Source: Methanoregula sp. (GTDB lineage: Archaea; Halobacteriota; Methanomicrobia; Methanomicrobiales; Methanospirillaceae). From it: a DNA stretch of 64,000 bases. Shown here piece after piece: positions 16,071-25,183 of the stretch; the stretch's first letter is position 1, and each line of letters starts with the position of its first letter. Both the position numbers and the translations under genes were made by a program. The stretch covers positions 1 to 64,000 of the forward strand of contig NZ_JALOCH010000012.1 of assembly GCF_023227875.1 (NCBI RefSeq), read 5' to 3'. The notes below the pieces were generated by a model. It was not told where the DNA came from and did not search any database. It worked only from the letters and a program-made list of their open reading frames with translations.

Positions 16071-17999
16071 ATGGTCAGAAAATATGTTTACCAGTGGATT
16101 AAGCGGGACCCGGTCCGGTTCAGCAACCTGCATGCCGACATGATCTCTGCCCGGATCGGGATGACCCTCGAACAGTACATCTGGAGGTCCTTAAAAATTG
16201 CCCTCACGATTGCCCTCCTCTTTGCCGCTGTCGGGATTATTGCAAGTGCCTTTTTAACCCTGCCCGCCCTGAACGAAAAAGTGGGGATCACTAACGTCTT
16301 CAACCTGCAGATGCCGGTGCTCCTCAACACCCTCTACCCAGCGGAATACATCGGTGTGCTTATCATCGTGCTCTCGTTTTTGATTGGCATGTATCTCGGG
16401 TATACCCTGGTGCTGAAACTGCCCGGCATCGAGAAGAACAACCGCTCCATAAAGATCAACCTGACCCTCCACAATGCGGTGGCATACATGTATGCGATGC
16501 GGAAAGGGGGAGCCGAGCTGATGACAATCTTCCACTCCCTCTCGGACCGGGCGAATATCTACGGTGAAGTGGCCCTGGAATTCCGCCAGATCGTGAGGGA
16601 TGCCGATTTCTTCGGGTATGATGTTGTCACGTCGATTCGTCACCTTTCCGAGACAACCCCCTCAGAAAAACTCAAGATCTTTTTGGAAGACCTCCTCTCG
16701 GTGATTGAAAGCGGCGGCGACATGGAGGAATTCCTCTCGACACGGGTCCGGCTGTACCAGGAGGAGGCCCGGTTCGAGCAGAAGCAGTTTTTGAATATCC
16801 TCTCCCTTGTGGCAGAATCATATGTCACCCTCTTTGTTGCCGGTCCGCTCTTCCTCATCATCATCATGGTGGTGATGGGGATGACGGGAGGGACGGCGGT
16901 CCTCCAGCTCTCTCTTATTACTTATGCGGTCATGCCAATCGGCTCGTTTATTTTCATCCTGTTCATCGATCTCCTCTCGATCAAGGCGGAAACAACCGAG
17001 CGCTATACGACGATTAAATGGCTCCATACCTATGCTGATGTCACGATCGTCCCAAAGAAGAACGAAGAACCCCTCTTCGAGCAGCTGAAAAAATATGACC
17101 GGATCCGGTCGCTGATTGAACATATACGTCACCCCCTTGACAGTTTCATCAGCGATGTCAATCGCACGTTATACATCACCGTCCCTGTTGCGGTCCTGTA
17201 CATCGTATCCGTTTTCCTGAGGGTACCTCAGTACCGGGATTTCAATGTCTATCTCGGTGTCGTGGACGATCACATCATCATCGCCCTCCTCGTCATCCTC
17301 ATACCCTATGCCATTTTTTACGAGATCTGGTCCCGGAAGGTCCTCGGAATTCAGGCCTTAGTCCCGGATTTCCTGGAGCGGATGTCGGGTATCAACCAGG
17401 TCGGGCTCACGATCGCACAGGCCATCGCGATTATGGTGAACACCAATCTCGGGCTGCTCAGCTACGAGATCCGGCGCATCAAGCGCGACATGGACTGGGG
17501 TGCAAACTTCACCGAGGCACTCATGCGGTTCGAGGAGCGGGTCAGCACGCCCACCATCGCCCGCACGGTGACGCTGATCACCAAGGCGAGCGAGATGAGC
17601 GGGCAGATCCACGAGGTGCTCTCGATTGCCTCCAGCGATGCCAAGATGAGCGAAGCCCTCAAGAGAGAGCGGATGTCGGAGATGTTCATCTATACCGCGA
17701 TCGTGTACCTCTCGTTCTTCGTCTTCCTCTTCGTCGTCGCGGTACTGACTACGCAGTTCCTGCCGATCCTCGCGGACATCTCTGTTGAAGGCATGCCGGT
17801 TTCGGGGGCGCTCTCGGGAATCGGCTCCATCCCCATCACAACGTTCGGGCGGATCCTCTACCATGCATGCCTCATGCAGGCGCTCTTCTCGGGGCTCATT
17901 GCCGGGCAGATGGGAGAGTCATCCATTGCAGCCGGAGTAAAACATTCCTGTGTACTCCTGTTGATAGCTCTCGTGACGTTCAATTTCATCATCGTGTAG
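16071..17999 (+). CDS. Type II secretion F family pilus platform membrane protein (TadC/ArlJ-like)
   Basis: 642 residues with two GspF/T2SSF domains and about eight or nine membrane helices (around residues 40-60, 90-115, 255-280, 285-305, 360-385, 405-425, 540-565, 590-642). It forms the membrane platform on which the assembly ATPase acts. It starts 2 bp after the ATPase stop, so both are one translational unit. The double-domain size matches archaeal TadC-type platforms. The last 60 residues are strongly hydrophobic. Nothing suggests truncation. Confidence 0.9.
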   Translation: MVRKYVYQWIKRDPVRFSNLHADMISARIGMTLEQYIWRSLKIALTIALLFAAVGIIASAFLTLPALNEKVGITNVFNLQMPVLLNTLYPAEYIGVLIIVLSFLIGMYLGYTLVLKLPGIEKNNRSIKINLTLHNAVAYMYAMRKGGAELMTIFHSLSDRANIYGEVALEFRQIVRDADFFGYDVVTSIRHLSETTPSEKLKIFLEDLLSVIESGGDMEEFLSTRVRLYQEEARFEQKQFLNILSLVAESYVTLFVAGPLFLIIIMVVMGMTGGTAVLQLSLITYAVMPIGSFIFILFIDLLSIKAETTERYTTIKWLHTYADVTIVPKKNEEPLFEQLKKYDRIRSLIEHIRHPLDSFISDVNRTLYITVPVAVLYIVSVFLRVPQYRDFNVYLGVVDDHIIIALLVILIPYAIFYEIWSRKVLGIQALVPDFLERMSGINQVGLTIAQAIAIMVNTNLGLLSYEIRRIKRDMDWGANFTEALMRFEERVSTPTIARTVTLITKASEMSGQIHEVLSIASSDAKMSEALKRERMSEMFIYTAIVYLSFFVFLFVVAVLTTQFLPILADISVEGMPVSGALSGIGSIPITTFGRILYHACLMQALFSGLIAGQMGESSIAAGVKHSCVLLLIALVTFNFIIV

Positions 18000-18091
18000 G
18001 AATCAGGACTGTGGTGGGCCGAGAGTAACAAAACCGGTTCAGATACCATTAAGTCTTCACGTGAAGATGTCGATAATGAGGTGACAGATAG

Positions 18092-18250
18092 ATGTGTACT
18101 GTTGGTGGGGGTCCTACCGGGGACCTGGATTTCGATGAGCGGGTGAAGGGTAAGAAGTACCGCTGCAATGACTGCGGAGAGAAGTTCGAGAGTGTCAGCA
18201 AGAAACCCATCTGTGCCAGCTGCCAGTCCGATAACGTGACGGCACTCTGA
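18092..18250 (+). CDS. Small zinc-ribbon protein
   Basis: A 52-residue protein, M-C-T-V-G-G-G at the start and ending SDNVTAL, with two CxxC knuckles (YRCNDCGEKF and PICASCQSDN). These four Cys fit a rubredoxin-like or transcription-factor-type zinc ribbon. The spacing to the next gene is only 4 bp, so the two are probably co-transcribed. A purine-rich GAGGTGACAG lies about 6 bp before the ATG. Too short for automatic callers with a length limit. Role unknown; such mini-ribbons often bind RNA, DNA or a partner protein. Confidence 0.75.
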   Translation: MCTVGGGPTGDLDFDERVKGKKYRCNDCGEKFESVSKKPICASCQSDNVTAL

Positions 18251-18254
18251 TATC

Positions 18255-18728
18255 ATGATCGTGCCTTTACGGGATGAGTTCCTGCTCATCTCGGGCACCC
18301 GATCTTTTTTACTGGCAGTAAAGGCAAATGCCCTGTTTGCCCTCAGGATCGTAACCGCAGACAAGGAATACAGCCAGACCATCGAGCCAACGGATCTCAT
18401 CGTAGTCTCGGCGCCCGAAGGCGGGGCTCTTGAGCCGGCGATCATGCTCGCCGAATTCGTCAGGATCTATCGCATGCCCCTGATCGTCCTCCCAAAAGAG
18501 CACCCCGGGTCGAAACGGTTCTCCTACCTGGTATCGGTCGGCCCGCGTATCACGACCAGCTGTACGATCCGGCGGGGGACCCACCCGGAGCAGCACCTGG
18601 TCTGCTCCAGCGACGAGCTGGCAGGGACGACCATAAAAGTCCATCCGGAGGGTGTGGAGGTCACCGGCCTGCCGGCAACTGCAACACACCGTTATGTAAA
18701 GTACCAGATGTTAACAGATCTTTCATAA
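18255..18728 (+). CDS. Conserved hypothetical protein
   Basis: 157 residues, soluble, alpha/beta in pattern: strands such as EFLLISG, DLIVVSAPEG and MPLIVLPKEHPGSKR alternate with helices, and a Cys-containing C-terminal part follows. It starts 4 bp after the zinc-ribbon gene and ends ahead of the ATP synthase promoter, so it forms a two-gene unit with the ribbon. The family was not recognised; no catalytic motif is evident. Codon use resembles the neighbours. Confidence 0.65.
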   Translation: MIVPLRDEFLLISGTRSFLLAVKANALFALRIVTADKEYSQTIEPTDLIVVSAPEGGALEPAIMLAEFVRIYRMPLIVLPKEHPGSKRFSYLVSVGPRITTSCTIRRGTHPEQHLVCSSDELAGTTIKVHPEGVEVTGLPATATHRYVKYQMLTDLS

Positions 18729-18757
18729 TCAGTTAACATTTTCGTCGTATAATCTTC

Positions 18758-18810
18758 GTATAGTATACTTCAATACGTGCCGGAAGAACCAAAATAACAA
18801 TACATATATG
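18758..18810 (+). promoter_or_regulatory. Promoter region of the ATP synthase operon
   Basis: Contains a perfect 11-bp palindrome GTATAGTATAC (18758-18768) and, further downstream, an AT-rich TATA-like element ending in ACATATAT (about 18797-18809) some 46 bp before atpH. The leader carries GAGAGGAGGG as ribosome binding site. The palindrome could be an operator or a second TATA. Confidence 0.5.
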
Positions 18811-18854
18811 GCATTTTTCACCTATTATTGTACTTGCCGTGAGAGGAGGGTTGG

Positions 18855-19184
18855 ATGAAGACTGAGGTCCTAAAAGACATCAAAAAAGCTGAAGAAGAAT
18901 ACCAGTCTGCTATCAGCAAGGCCCAGGAAGAGAAAAAGCACAAACATTCCCAGGCCGAGCTCGAAGCAGACAATCTGGTTACCAAAGCGCAGAGCAATGC
19001 AGAACAGTATAAAAAGCTGAAACTGGAAGAAGCACGGCACCAGGCGGCACTTAAGCACGCTGAAATCATAAAAAGTGGCAATCAGCGAGCAGCAGCACTG
19101 AAATCGAAGGGGGAGCAGAACCTTTCGAAGGCAGTGCAGCTGCTGGTTTTGCGGTTTAAGGAGCAGCTGCATGTTAAAGCCTAA
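18855..19184 (+). CDS. atpH: A-type ATP synthase subunit H
   Basis: 109 residues, almost entirely one charged coiled-coil (Lys/Glu/Ala-rich), as expected for AhaH, which pairs with subunit E in the peripheral stalk. First gene of the nine-gene operon, preceded by a strong GAGGAGGG ribosome binding site. The end overlaps atpI by 14 bp. Confidence 0.88.
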   Translation: MKTEVLKDIKKAEEEYQSAISKAQEEKKHKHSQAELEADNLVTKAQSNAEQYKKLKLEEARHQAALKHAEIIKSGNQRAAALKSKGEQNLSKAVQLLVLRFKEQLHVKA

Positions 19185-21198
19185 GCAGATGAGCCGGCTC
19201 CTCATCGCCGCTTCACGGGACCAGATGGGTCCGGTTGTAGCGGAGCTCTATCGCCACCACCTGTTCCATATCGAGGAATATGTTGAAGGCGGGGCAGAGG
19301 GCTATGAGGGTTTCAAGATTGGCTCACCCCTTTCAGGAGCAAGCGAAGCGTCTGTGGATCTGCTGAAGATCCGGGCGATCGAGAATGCCGTCTCCATCCA
19401 TGGGGACGATATCAATTCTGCAAAAACCTGTTCGGGCTCCGAACTCAAGTCAAGGATTGAGCGCGAACTCCCTGTTCTTGAACAGGAAGTTGAGGAACTC
19501 ACCCAGAAACGCTCGAAACTTGATAACAGGGTCAAGGAATTCGAACAAAAGATTACCGAGATCACACCGTTCGTCAGTATTCCGGCGGATCTCGAGATAT
19601 ACCGGGGATATGCGGGGTTCACCGTATTTGCCGGCTACGTGGCACAGGAAGTAACGCTTTCCGTTCCGAACGAAATGCACTTCTCCAAGAGTAAGGAGAA
19701 GAATTTCATTGTTGTCATTGCCCCGACCGGGCAGCGGAACGAGGTTGAGCGGGCCCTGCAGGAAGCTGCATACCAGTCCGTCCCAATCCCTGACGAATCC
19801 GGTGCCCCGCAGGCCCGTATCGACTATTATGCCGGGCAGATCACTGCCCTTACAAAAGAGATTGCAGAGACCAACGCGAAGCTGGATGCGGTTAAAGTAC
19901 AGCACGCCGGGTTCCTGGTCGCCTGCGAAGAGTTCTTAAGAACTGAAGTGGAACAGACCGAGGCACCGCTCCGGTTTGCAACCACGAAGCAGACTTTTGT
20001 CGCCGAGGGCTGGGTACCTTCCGACAAGGTGGAAGCGGTCAGCGAATCGCTCGTGAAGGTGACCGGCGGCAAGGTGTTTGTCACGGTTCTGCCCACAGAT
20101 ATCGAGCACGACGCAGTGCCCGTTGAATATAACAACCCAAAATTTGCTCAGCCGGCACAGATGCTGATGGACATTTATTCAAGGCCCAAGTATACCGAGG
20201 TAGACCCAACACTGATGCTCGCCATCGTGTTCCCGATCTTCTTCGGTCTCATTGTCGGGGATGTCGGGTACGGCCTCGTCTTCCTTGCAATGTACTTCGG
20301 CCTGAGAACGATGCTGAAGGGTGAGGACGGGCAGCAGTTGCTGACCGTGTTCCGGAACGCCAGCATCTCCAGTATCATCTTCGGTTTGCTCTTTAACGAG
20401 TTCCTCGGGTTCAAGTTCTCCCAGATCACCGGGTGGATCCTTGGAGCCGGCGGGCTTGTGAACCCTATCGAACACTACGAGTCCCTCATGTTCAGCAGGC
20501 ACCTGCTCATTGGTGCAACCGAAGCCGGCGGTCACGGGCCGGCGATTCCCGCACTGATGATCATGGCCATCTGGATTGGTGTCCTGCATATCTCGCTCGG
20601 GCGGGTACTCGGTATGTATAACCATGCAAAACAGGACCACGGTATCCACCGCACCAAGACCGTCGTAGCCAACTTCGGCTGGCTCGCCGTCATGTGGGGG
20701 ATACTCATCGCTATCTGGTCCAATGTTGTAATGCCGTATATGCCCGATCTTACCGGGCTGCCGGTGGTTGCAGCAGGGTTTAACATTGGCACGTTCATCG
20801 GAGGGGCGCTCATCCTTGCCGGTGTCATCTGCATCGCATGGGATTCCGTCCTTGAAGTGATCGAGTTGCCCACGATCATCTCCCATGTCCTGTCCTATGC
20901 ACGTCTCGTTGCCGTGGGGCTCTCGTCAGTCGCCATTGCAATGGTTGTGAATTATATGTCTATCGGGATGTTTATCGGCCCCGGTATGGCAGATCTCTCC
21001 CTTGTCGGTATTGTGATGATTGTCGTCGGACTGGTGATATTCCTGTTCGGCCATACCCTCAATATCGCACTGGGTCTTCTGGGTGGCGGGCTCCACTCGA
21101 TTCGTTTGCACTATGTCGAATTCTTCACCAAGTTCTACAAGGGTGGAGGCATCAGGTACGTTCCATTCGGAATGAAACGCAGATTTACGGAGGAATAA
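19171..21198 (+). CDS. atpI: A-type ATP synthase subunit I (a-subunit)
   Basis: 675 residues. The N-terminal half (to about 345) is a soluble coiled-coil and alpha/beta stalk-attachment domain; the C-terminal half has seven or eight membrane helices beginning with LMLAIVFPIFFGLIVGDVGYG, the conserved GDxGYG segment of V/A-type a-subunits. It forms the half-channels for the coupling ion next to the K ring. Starts inside atpH (14 bp overlap); atpK follows 3 bp later. Confidence 0.95.
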   Translation: MLKPKQMSRLLIAASRDQMGPVVAELYRHHLFHIEEYVEGGAEGYEGFKIGSPLSGASEASVDLLKIRAIENAVSIHGDDINSAKTCSGSELKSRIERELPVLEQEVEELTQKRSKLDNRVKEFEQKITEITPFVSIPADLEIYRGYAGFTVFAGYVAQEVTLSVPNEMHFSKSKEKNFIVVIAPTGQRNEVERALQEAAYQSVPIPDESGAPQARIDYYAGQITALTKEIAETNAKLDAVKVQHAGFLVACEEFLRTEVEQTEAPLRFATTKQTFVAEGWVPSDKVEAVSESLVKVTGGKVFVTVLPTDIEHDAVPVEYNNPKFAQPAQMLMDIYSRPKYTEVDPTLMLAIVFPIFFGLIVGDVGYGLVFLAMYFGLRTMLKGEDGQQLLTVFRNASISSIIFGLLFNEFLGFKFSQITGWILGAGGLVNPIEHYESLMFSRHLLIGATEAGGHGPAIPALMIMAIWIGVLHISLGRVLGMYNHAKQDHGIHRTKTVVANFGWLAVMWGILIAIWSNVVMPYMPDLTGLPVVAAGFNIGTFIGGALILAGVICIAWDSVLEVIELPTIISHVLSYARLVAVGLSSVAIAMVVNYMSIGMFIGPGMADLSLVGIVMIVVGLVIFLFGHTLNIALGLLGGGLHSIRLHYVEFFTKFYKGGGIRYVPFGMKRRFTEE

Positions 21199-21201
21199 AT
21201 T

Positions 21202-21465
21202 ATGGCAGCAGAAGTAGTAGCAATTGCAGCAACAGATCTCGCATCGATCCAGGCATCGCAGATGGGAATGAAGGCAATCGGCGCTGGCCTTGCCGTCGGT
21301 CTTACCGGCGTCGGAACCGGCGTCGCTGAGATGGGCATTGGTGCCGCAGCAGTTGGCGCCATCGCAGAGAACAAGGACTTCTTCGGTCTTGGTCTCCTCT
21401 TCACGGTTATCCCCGAAACAATCGTTATCTTCGGTCTCGTCGTTGGTCTCCTGCTCTTGTTCTAA
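21202..21465 (+). CDS. atpK: A-type ATP synthase subunit K (rotor c-ring)
   Basis: 87 residues forming a two-helix hairpin. The ion-binding carboxylate is Glu72 in the second helix (VIPETIVIFG). The first helix is Gly/Ala-rich (AIGAGLAVGLTGVGTG). It is a single-hairpin proteolipid, not one of the duplicated forms known in some methanogens. Whether the ring binds H+ or Na+ cannot be decided safely by eye. Confidence 0.95.
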   Translation: MAAEVVAIAATDLASIQASQMGMKAIGAGLAVGLTGVGTGVAEMGIGAAAVGAIAENKDFFGLGLLFTVIPETIVIFGLVVGLLLLF

Positions 21466-21476
21466 AGGAGAGAACA

Positions 21477-22055
21477 ATGGGACTGGAAGCAGTAGTCGAA
21501 GAGATCAGGGAAAAGGGCAGATCCGAAGCGGAAAAGATACATGCAGAGTCTAAGCAGAACGTGGACCAGATCATCGCGGCAGCCACCAGGCGTGCCGAGG
21601 AGATCAAGCTTGCGGCAGAAGAGGAGTTGACAAAACAGTCCGCTCACCTCGTGAGCCAGGACGTTTCCGCTGCTAATCTTCTGGTCAAGCGCGAGCTCTT
21701 AAACACGCAAAAGGCGCTCCTGGATCAAGTCTACGAGACAACCCGTAAGGATATCGCAGCCCTCCCTGAGAGCTTCCATCGTGAAGCGATCAAGAAACTC
21801 CTCGCTGAGGCAAAGAGGGAGATCCCGAAAGGTACGATCTTCTGCAATGCCCGGGACCAGGCAGCCGCCAAGGCGGTCATTGCCGAGAACCCGGAGTTTG
21901 CAGGGTTCAGGCTCGGGGAGCCTGTCAATATCGATGGCGGCCTCCTGATTGAAGGTGAAGGGGCAGAGTTGCAGATTGATTACAGCTACCGCACATTCTT
22001 AGCGAAGGTGTGGGAATCCGGGTTAAAGGATGCGTCGGATATCCTGTTCGGGTAA
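21477..22055 (+). CDS. atpE: A-type ATP synthase subunit E
   Basis: 192 residues: a long N-terminal coiled-coil (about 1-85, rich in Glu/Lys/Ala) then a globular C-terminal domain ending in the conserved-looking VNIDGGLLIEGEGAELQIDY segment. Partners AtpH in the peripheral stalk and contacts the catalytic head. AAAGGAGAG lies before the ATG. Confidence 0.93.
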   Translation: MGLEAVVEEIREKGRSEAEKIHAESKQNVDQIIAAATRRAEEIKLAAEEELTKQSAHLVSQDVSAANLLVKRELLNTQKALLDQVYETTRKDIAALPESFHREAIKKLLAEAKREIPKGTIFCNARDQAAAKAVIAENPEFAGFRLGEPVNIDGGLLIEGEGAELQIDYSYRTFLAKVWESGLKDASDILFG

Positions 22056-22067
22056 GGGGGCACGCGT

Positions 22068-23120
22068 ATGGGTGTGAATATTTCAGCACCGTACATCTAT
22101 GTGTGCACCAGGATGCGGGTGCGGAAGGCAAAACTCCTCCCCAAGGAGGAGTACATGCGGATGCTCAACATGAGCGTTTCAGAAATCACCCGTATCATCG
22201 GAGAAACCGAATATAAACAGGAGATCGACGAACTCGGGACGGCATTCGAAGGCATGGACTTACTGGAAGTCGCCCTGAGCTGGAACCTCGCGAAGGAATA
22301 CCAGAAGATTCAGGAGATAGCGCCGGGGACGCTCAAAGCGTTTACCCAGGACTATCTGCGACGCTGGGACATCCAGAATATCCTGACCATCCTCCGGGGG
22401 AAGGTCCAGGGTGAGAAGACCGGCAAGATCAAGGAGATCCTGATCCCCGCCGGGAGCCTGGACAAGATTATGCTGGACCGGCTGCTTGCCGAGGACAGTA
22501 ATGACCGGATTATCGAACTCTTAAAAGGCCACCGGATGTATGCCGTCCTTGCACGGGAATTCCCGGCAGCTAAAGAGTCCGGGTCCTTCTCCCATATGGA
22601 GAACGAGCTGTACAAGCAGTTCTATGCCGAGATCCTGGGCGATACAAAGGCCGGGATCAAGGGAGGGGCATCGTTCCTGTCCTACATCCAGCTGGAGATC
22701 GATATCAAGAACGTGAAGACCCTCTTCCGGCTCCGTGCAGATGCACAGGCTCCTGAGGGTGTACGGGAAATGTATATCTCCGGAGGGACGCTTTCGCCGA
22801 CAGACTTCACAAGCCTGAATGCTATCCGCGATTCAAACGAGTTCATTGACCAGCTCAGGGCGAGCGTGAGAAATGAGTCCCTCCACACACTGCTCGACGA
22901 AATGAAAGGCCGGAAGGCCATGCATGATATCGAGATCCGGCTGACCCGCGTGCAGCTCGAGCAGATGGAGAAGATGAGCAAGCGAAACCCGTTCTCGATT
23001 CACCCGATCCTCGTCTACCTGGAGAAGAAAAAGTACGAGGTCTTCAACCTGCGGGCGCTTGCCCGCGGCAAGGAATCGAAACTGCCGTCTGATAAGATCG
23101 CGGAATACCTGGTGATGTGA
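22068..23120 (+). CDS. atpC: A-type ATP synthase subunit C (central stalk/rotor adaptor)
   Basis: 350 residues, the AhaC / V-type d-subunit family, which links the central shaft to the c-ring. N-terminal YIYVCTRMRVRKAKLLPKEE and the repeated all-helical architecture are typical. Stop is immediately followed by the atpF start with no gap. Confidence 0.93.
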   Translation: MGVNISAPYIYVCTRMRVRKAKLLPKEEYMRMLNMSVSEITRIIGETEYKQEIDELGTAFEGMDLLEVALSWNLAKEYQKIQEIAPGTLKAFTQDYLRRWDIQNILTILRGKVQGEKTGKIKEILIPAGSLDKIMLDRLLAEDSNDRIIELLKGHRMYAVLAREFPAAKESGSFSHMENELYKQFYAEILGDTKAGIKGGASFLSYIQLEIDIKNVKTLFRLRADAQAPEGVREMYISGGTLSPTDFTSLNAIRDSNEFIDQLRASVRNESLHTLLDEMKGRKAMHDIEIRLTRVQLEQMEKMSKRNPFSIHPILVYLEKKKYEVFNLRALARGKESKLPSDKIAEYLVM

Positions 23121-23426
23121 ATGGAGATCGCAGTAATCGGCAACAGTGAGTTCATTCTCGGGTTCCGTCTCGCAGGCATCCGCAAGACCTATGCGGCGGA
23201 GAACGATGAGAAACTGAACGAGCACATCACCACGGTGCTGCAGGACGGCGAGGTCGGTATCCTCGTCCTCAACAGCAGTGATATGGATAAGATCCCAAGG
23301 AGGCTCCGCGCCACGCTGGAGAATTCCGTAAAGCCGACCGTGATCGCGATCGGCGGCGAAGAAGAGGGCGGGCTCTCCATGCGGGAGAGAATCAAGAGAT
23401 CGGTGGGTGTTGATCTGTGGAAGTAA
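23121..23426 (+). CDS. atpF: A-type ATP synthase subunit F
   Basis: 101 residues with a small alpha/beta (CheY-like) fold: MEIAVIGNSEFILGFRLAGI is the family opening and the end RIKRSVGVDLWK is the typical C-terminal helix. It sits in the central stalk and modulates catalysis. Its end overlaps atpA by 10 bp. Confidence 0.93.
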   Translation: MEIAVIGNSEFILGFRLAGIRKTYAAENDEKLNEHITTVLQDGEVGILVLNSSDMDKIPRRLRATLENSVKPTVIAIGGEEEGGLSMRERIKRSVGVDLWK

Positions 23427-25183
23427 AAGGAAAACAATCACAAGAAAAGAAACAAGGGGTCCTGAAAAGGATCGCCGGCCCTGTCGTTACGGCAGTCAAC
23501 CTTGACGCCCACATGTACGATGTGGTGAAGGTCGGCAAAGAAGAGCTGATGGGAGAAGTCATCAAGATCGAGGGCGCAAACGTTATTATCCAGGTGTACG
23601 AGGATACTTCGGGTATCCGGCCGGGCGAACCGGTCTCCAACACCGGCCTCTCGCTTGCCGTTGAACTGGGTCCGGGCCTCCTGACCAGTATCTACGACGG
23701 TATCCAGCGCCCGCTCTCGGTGCTCGTCGACAAGATGGGCAACTTCATCGAGCGCGGTGTCTCGGCACCGGGGCTCTCCCATGAAAAGAAGTGGACGTTC
23801 AAGCCTGTCGTCAAGACCGGTCAGAAGATCGAGCCGGGCGCTATCCTTGGTGAGGTTCAGGAAACCAACATCGTCCATAAGGTCATGCTTCCCCCCAATG
23901 CAAAGCCGGGGACGGTCAAGACCATCAAGAGCGGGGACTTCACCGTTGACGAGATCATCTGCGTTCTCGAAGACGGCCGCGAGTACCCGATGATCCAGCG
24001 CTGGCCGGTCCGTGTGCCCCGTCCCGTAAAAGAGAAGCTGAACCCGACGATCCCCCTGATCACCGGTCAGCGGATCCTTGACGGGCTCTTCCCGATTGCA
24101 AAGGGCGGCACTGCCGCAATTCCCGGCCCGTTCGGGAGCGGCAAGACCGTTACCCAACAGCAGCTGGCCAAGTGGTCGGATGCCGAGATCGTGGTCTACA
24201 TCGGCTGCGGAGAACGCGGCAACGAGATGACGGAAGTTCTTACCGAATTCCCGCACCTTGAAGACCCGAAAAGCGGAAAGCCCCTCATGGAGCGGACGGT
24301 GCTCATTGCAAACACCTCCAACATGCCGGTGGCTGCCCGTGAAGCATCCGTGTACACCGGTATTACCATCGCGGAGTACTTCCGTGACATGGGCTATGAT
24401 GTCTCCCTGATGGCTGACTCGACCTCCCGATGGGCAGAAGCCATGCGTGAGATCTCCAGTCGTCTTGAAGAGATGCCCGGTGAAGAAGGGTATCCCGCAT
24501 ACCTTGCAGCCCGGCTCTCGGAGTTCTACGAGCGTGCAGGTCTTGTCACCGCCCTCAACGGCGCCGGTGGTTCCGTCTCGGTTATCGGGGCAGTTTCCCC
24601 GCCTGGCGGAGACTTCTCGGAGCCGGTCACCCAGAACACCCTGCGTATCGTCAAGGTCTTCTGGGCACTGGATGCAAAACTCTCCCAGCGCCGGCATTTC
24701 CCGGCCATCAACTGGCTCAACTCCTACTCGCTGTATCTCGAGACCCTCCAGGACTACTATGACAAAGAAGTCTCACCCGAGTGGAACAAGATCCGGTCGT
24801 GGGCCATGGAAGTCCTCCAGAAGGAAGCAGAACTGCAGGAGATCGTGCAGCTCGTCGGTTCCGACGCCCTGCCCGAGTCAGAACAGGTGACCATCGAAGT
24901 CGCCCGTATGATCCGTGAGATCTTTCTCCAGCAGAACGCGTACGATGCGGTCGACACATTCTGTGACATGACCAAGCAGTACGATATGATGAAATCGATC
25001 AAGCTCTTCGCAGACCTTGCCTACGCGGCCCAGCTCGCTGGTGTCAGCCCGGCCCAGATCAACACGGTCCAGTCAAAGAACGAGCTGCCCCAGATCAAGT
25101 TCATCAAGGACTACAAGCCCGAACTGGCGAAGATCGAGAAGCAGATGGACACTGAGTTCAACACCCTGAGGTCGGCAGCATGA
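23417..25183 (+). CDS. atpA: A-type ATP synthase catalytic subunit A
   Basis: 588 residues. Walker A GPFGSGKTV starts at residue 237; the extra 'non-homologous' insertion typical of A/V-type catalytic subunits lies before it (residues about 115-200). IYIGCGERGNEM and SLMADSTSRWAEAMREIS are conserved catalytic segments. The start is GTG at 23417, 10 bp inside atpF. The 15-residue Lys/Gln-rich N-terminal extension precedes the family start GVLKRIAGPVV. No intein, although these genes are known intein sites in some archaea. Confidence 0.97.
   Translation: MEVKGKQSQEKKQGVLKRIAGPVVTAVNLDAHMYDVVKVGKEELMGEVIKIEGANVIIQVYEDTSGIRPGEPVSNTGLSLAVELGPGLLTSIYDGIQRPLSVLVDKMGNFIERGVSAPGLSHEKKWTFKPVVKTGQKIEPGAILGEVQETNIVHKVMLPPNAKPGTVKTIKSGDFTVDEIICVLEDGREYPMIQRWPVRVPRPVKEKLNPTIPLITGQRILDGLFPIAKGGTAAIPGPFGSGKTVTQQQLAKWSDAEIVVYIGCGERGNEMTEVLTEFPHLEDPKSGKPLMERTVLIANTSNMPVAAREASVYTGITIAEYFRDMGYDVSLMADSTSRWAEAMREISSRLEEMPGEEGYPAYLAARLSEFYERAGLVTALNGAGGSVSVIGAVSPPGGDFSEPVTQNTLRIVKVFWALDAKLSQRRHFPAINWLNSYSLYLETLQDYYDKEVSPEWNKIRSWAMEVLQKEAELQEIVQLVGSDALPESEQVTIEVARMIREIFLQQNAYDAVDTFCDMTKQYDMMKSIKLFADLAYAAQLAGVSPAQINTVQSKNELPQIKFIKDYKPELAKIEKQMDTEFNTLRSAA

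Noticed and set aside
23417..25183. Possible intein in atpA
   Set aside because: The P-loop and flanking sequence are continuous, and the protein is of normal length.
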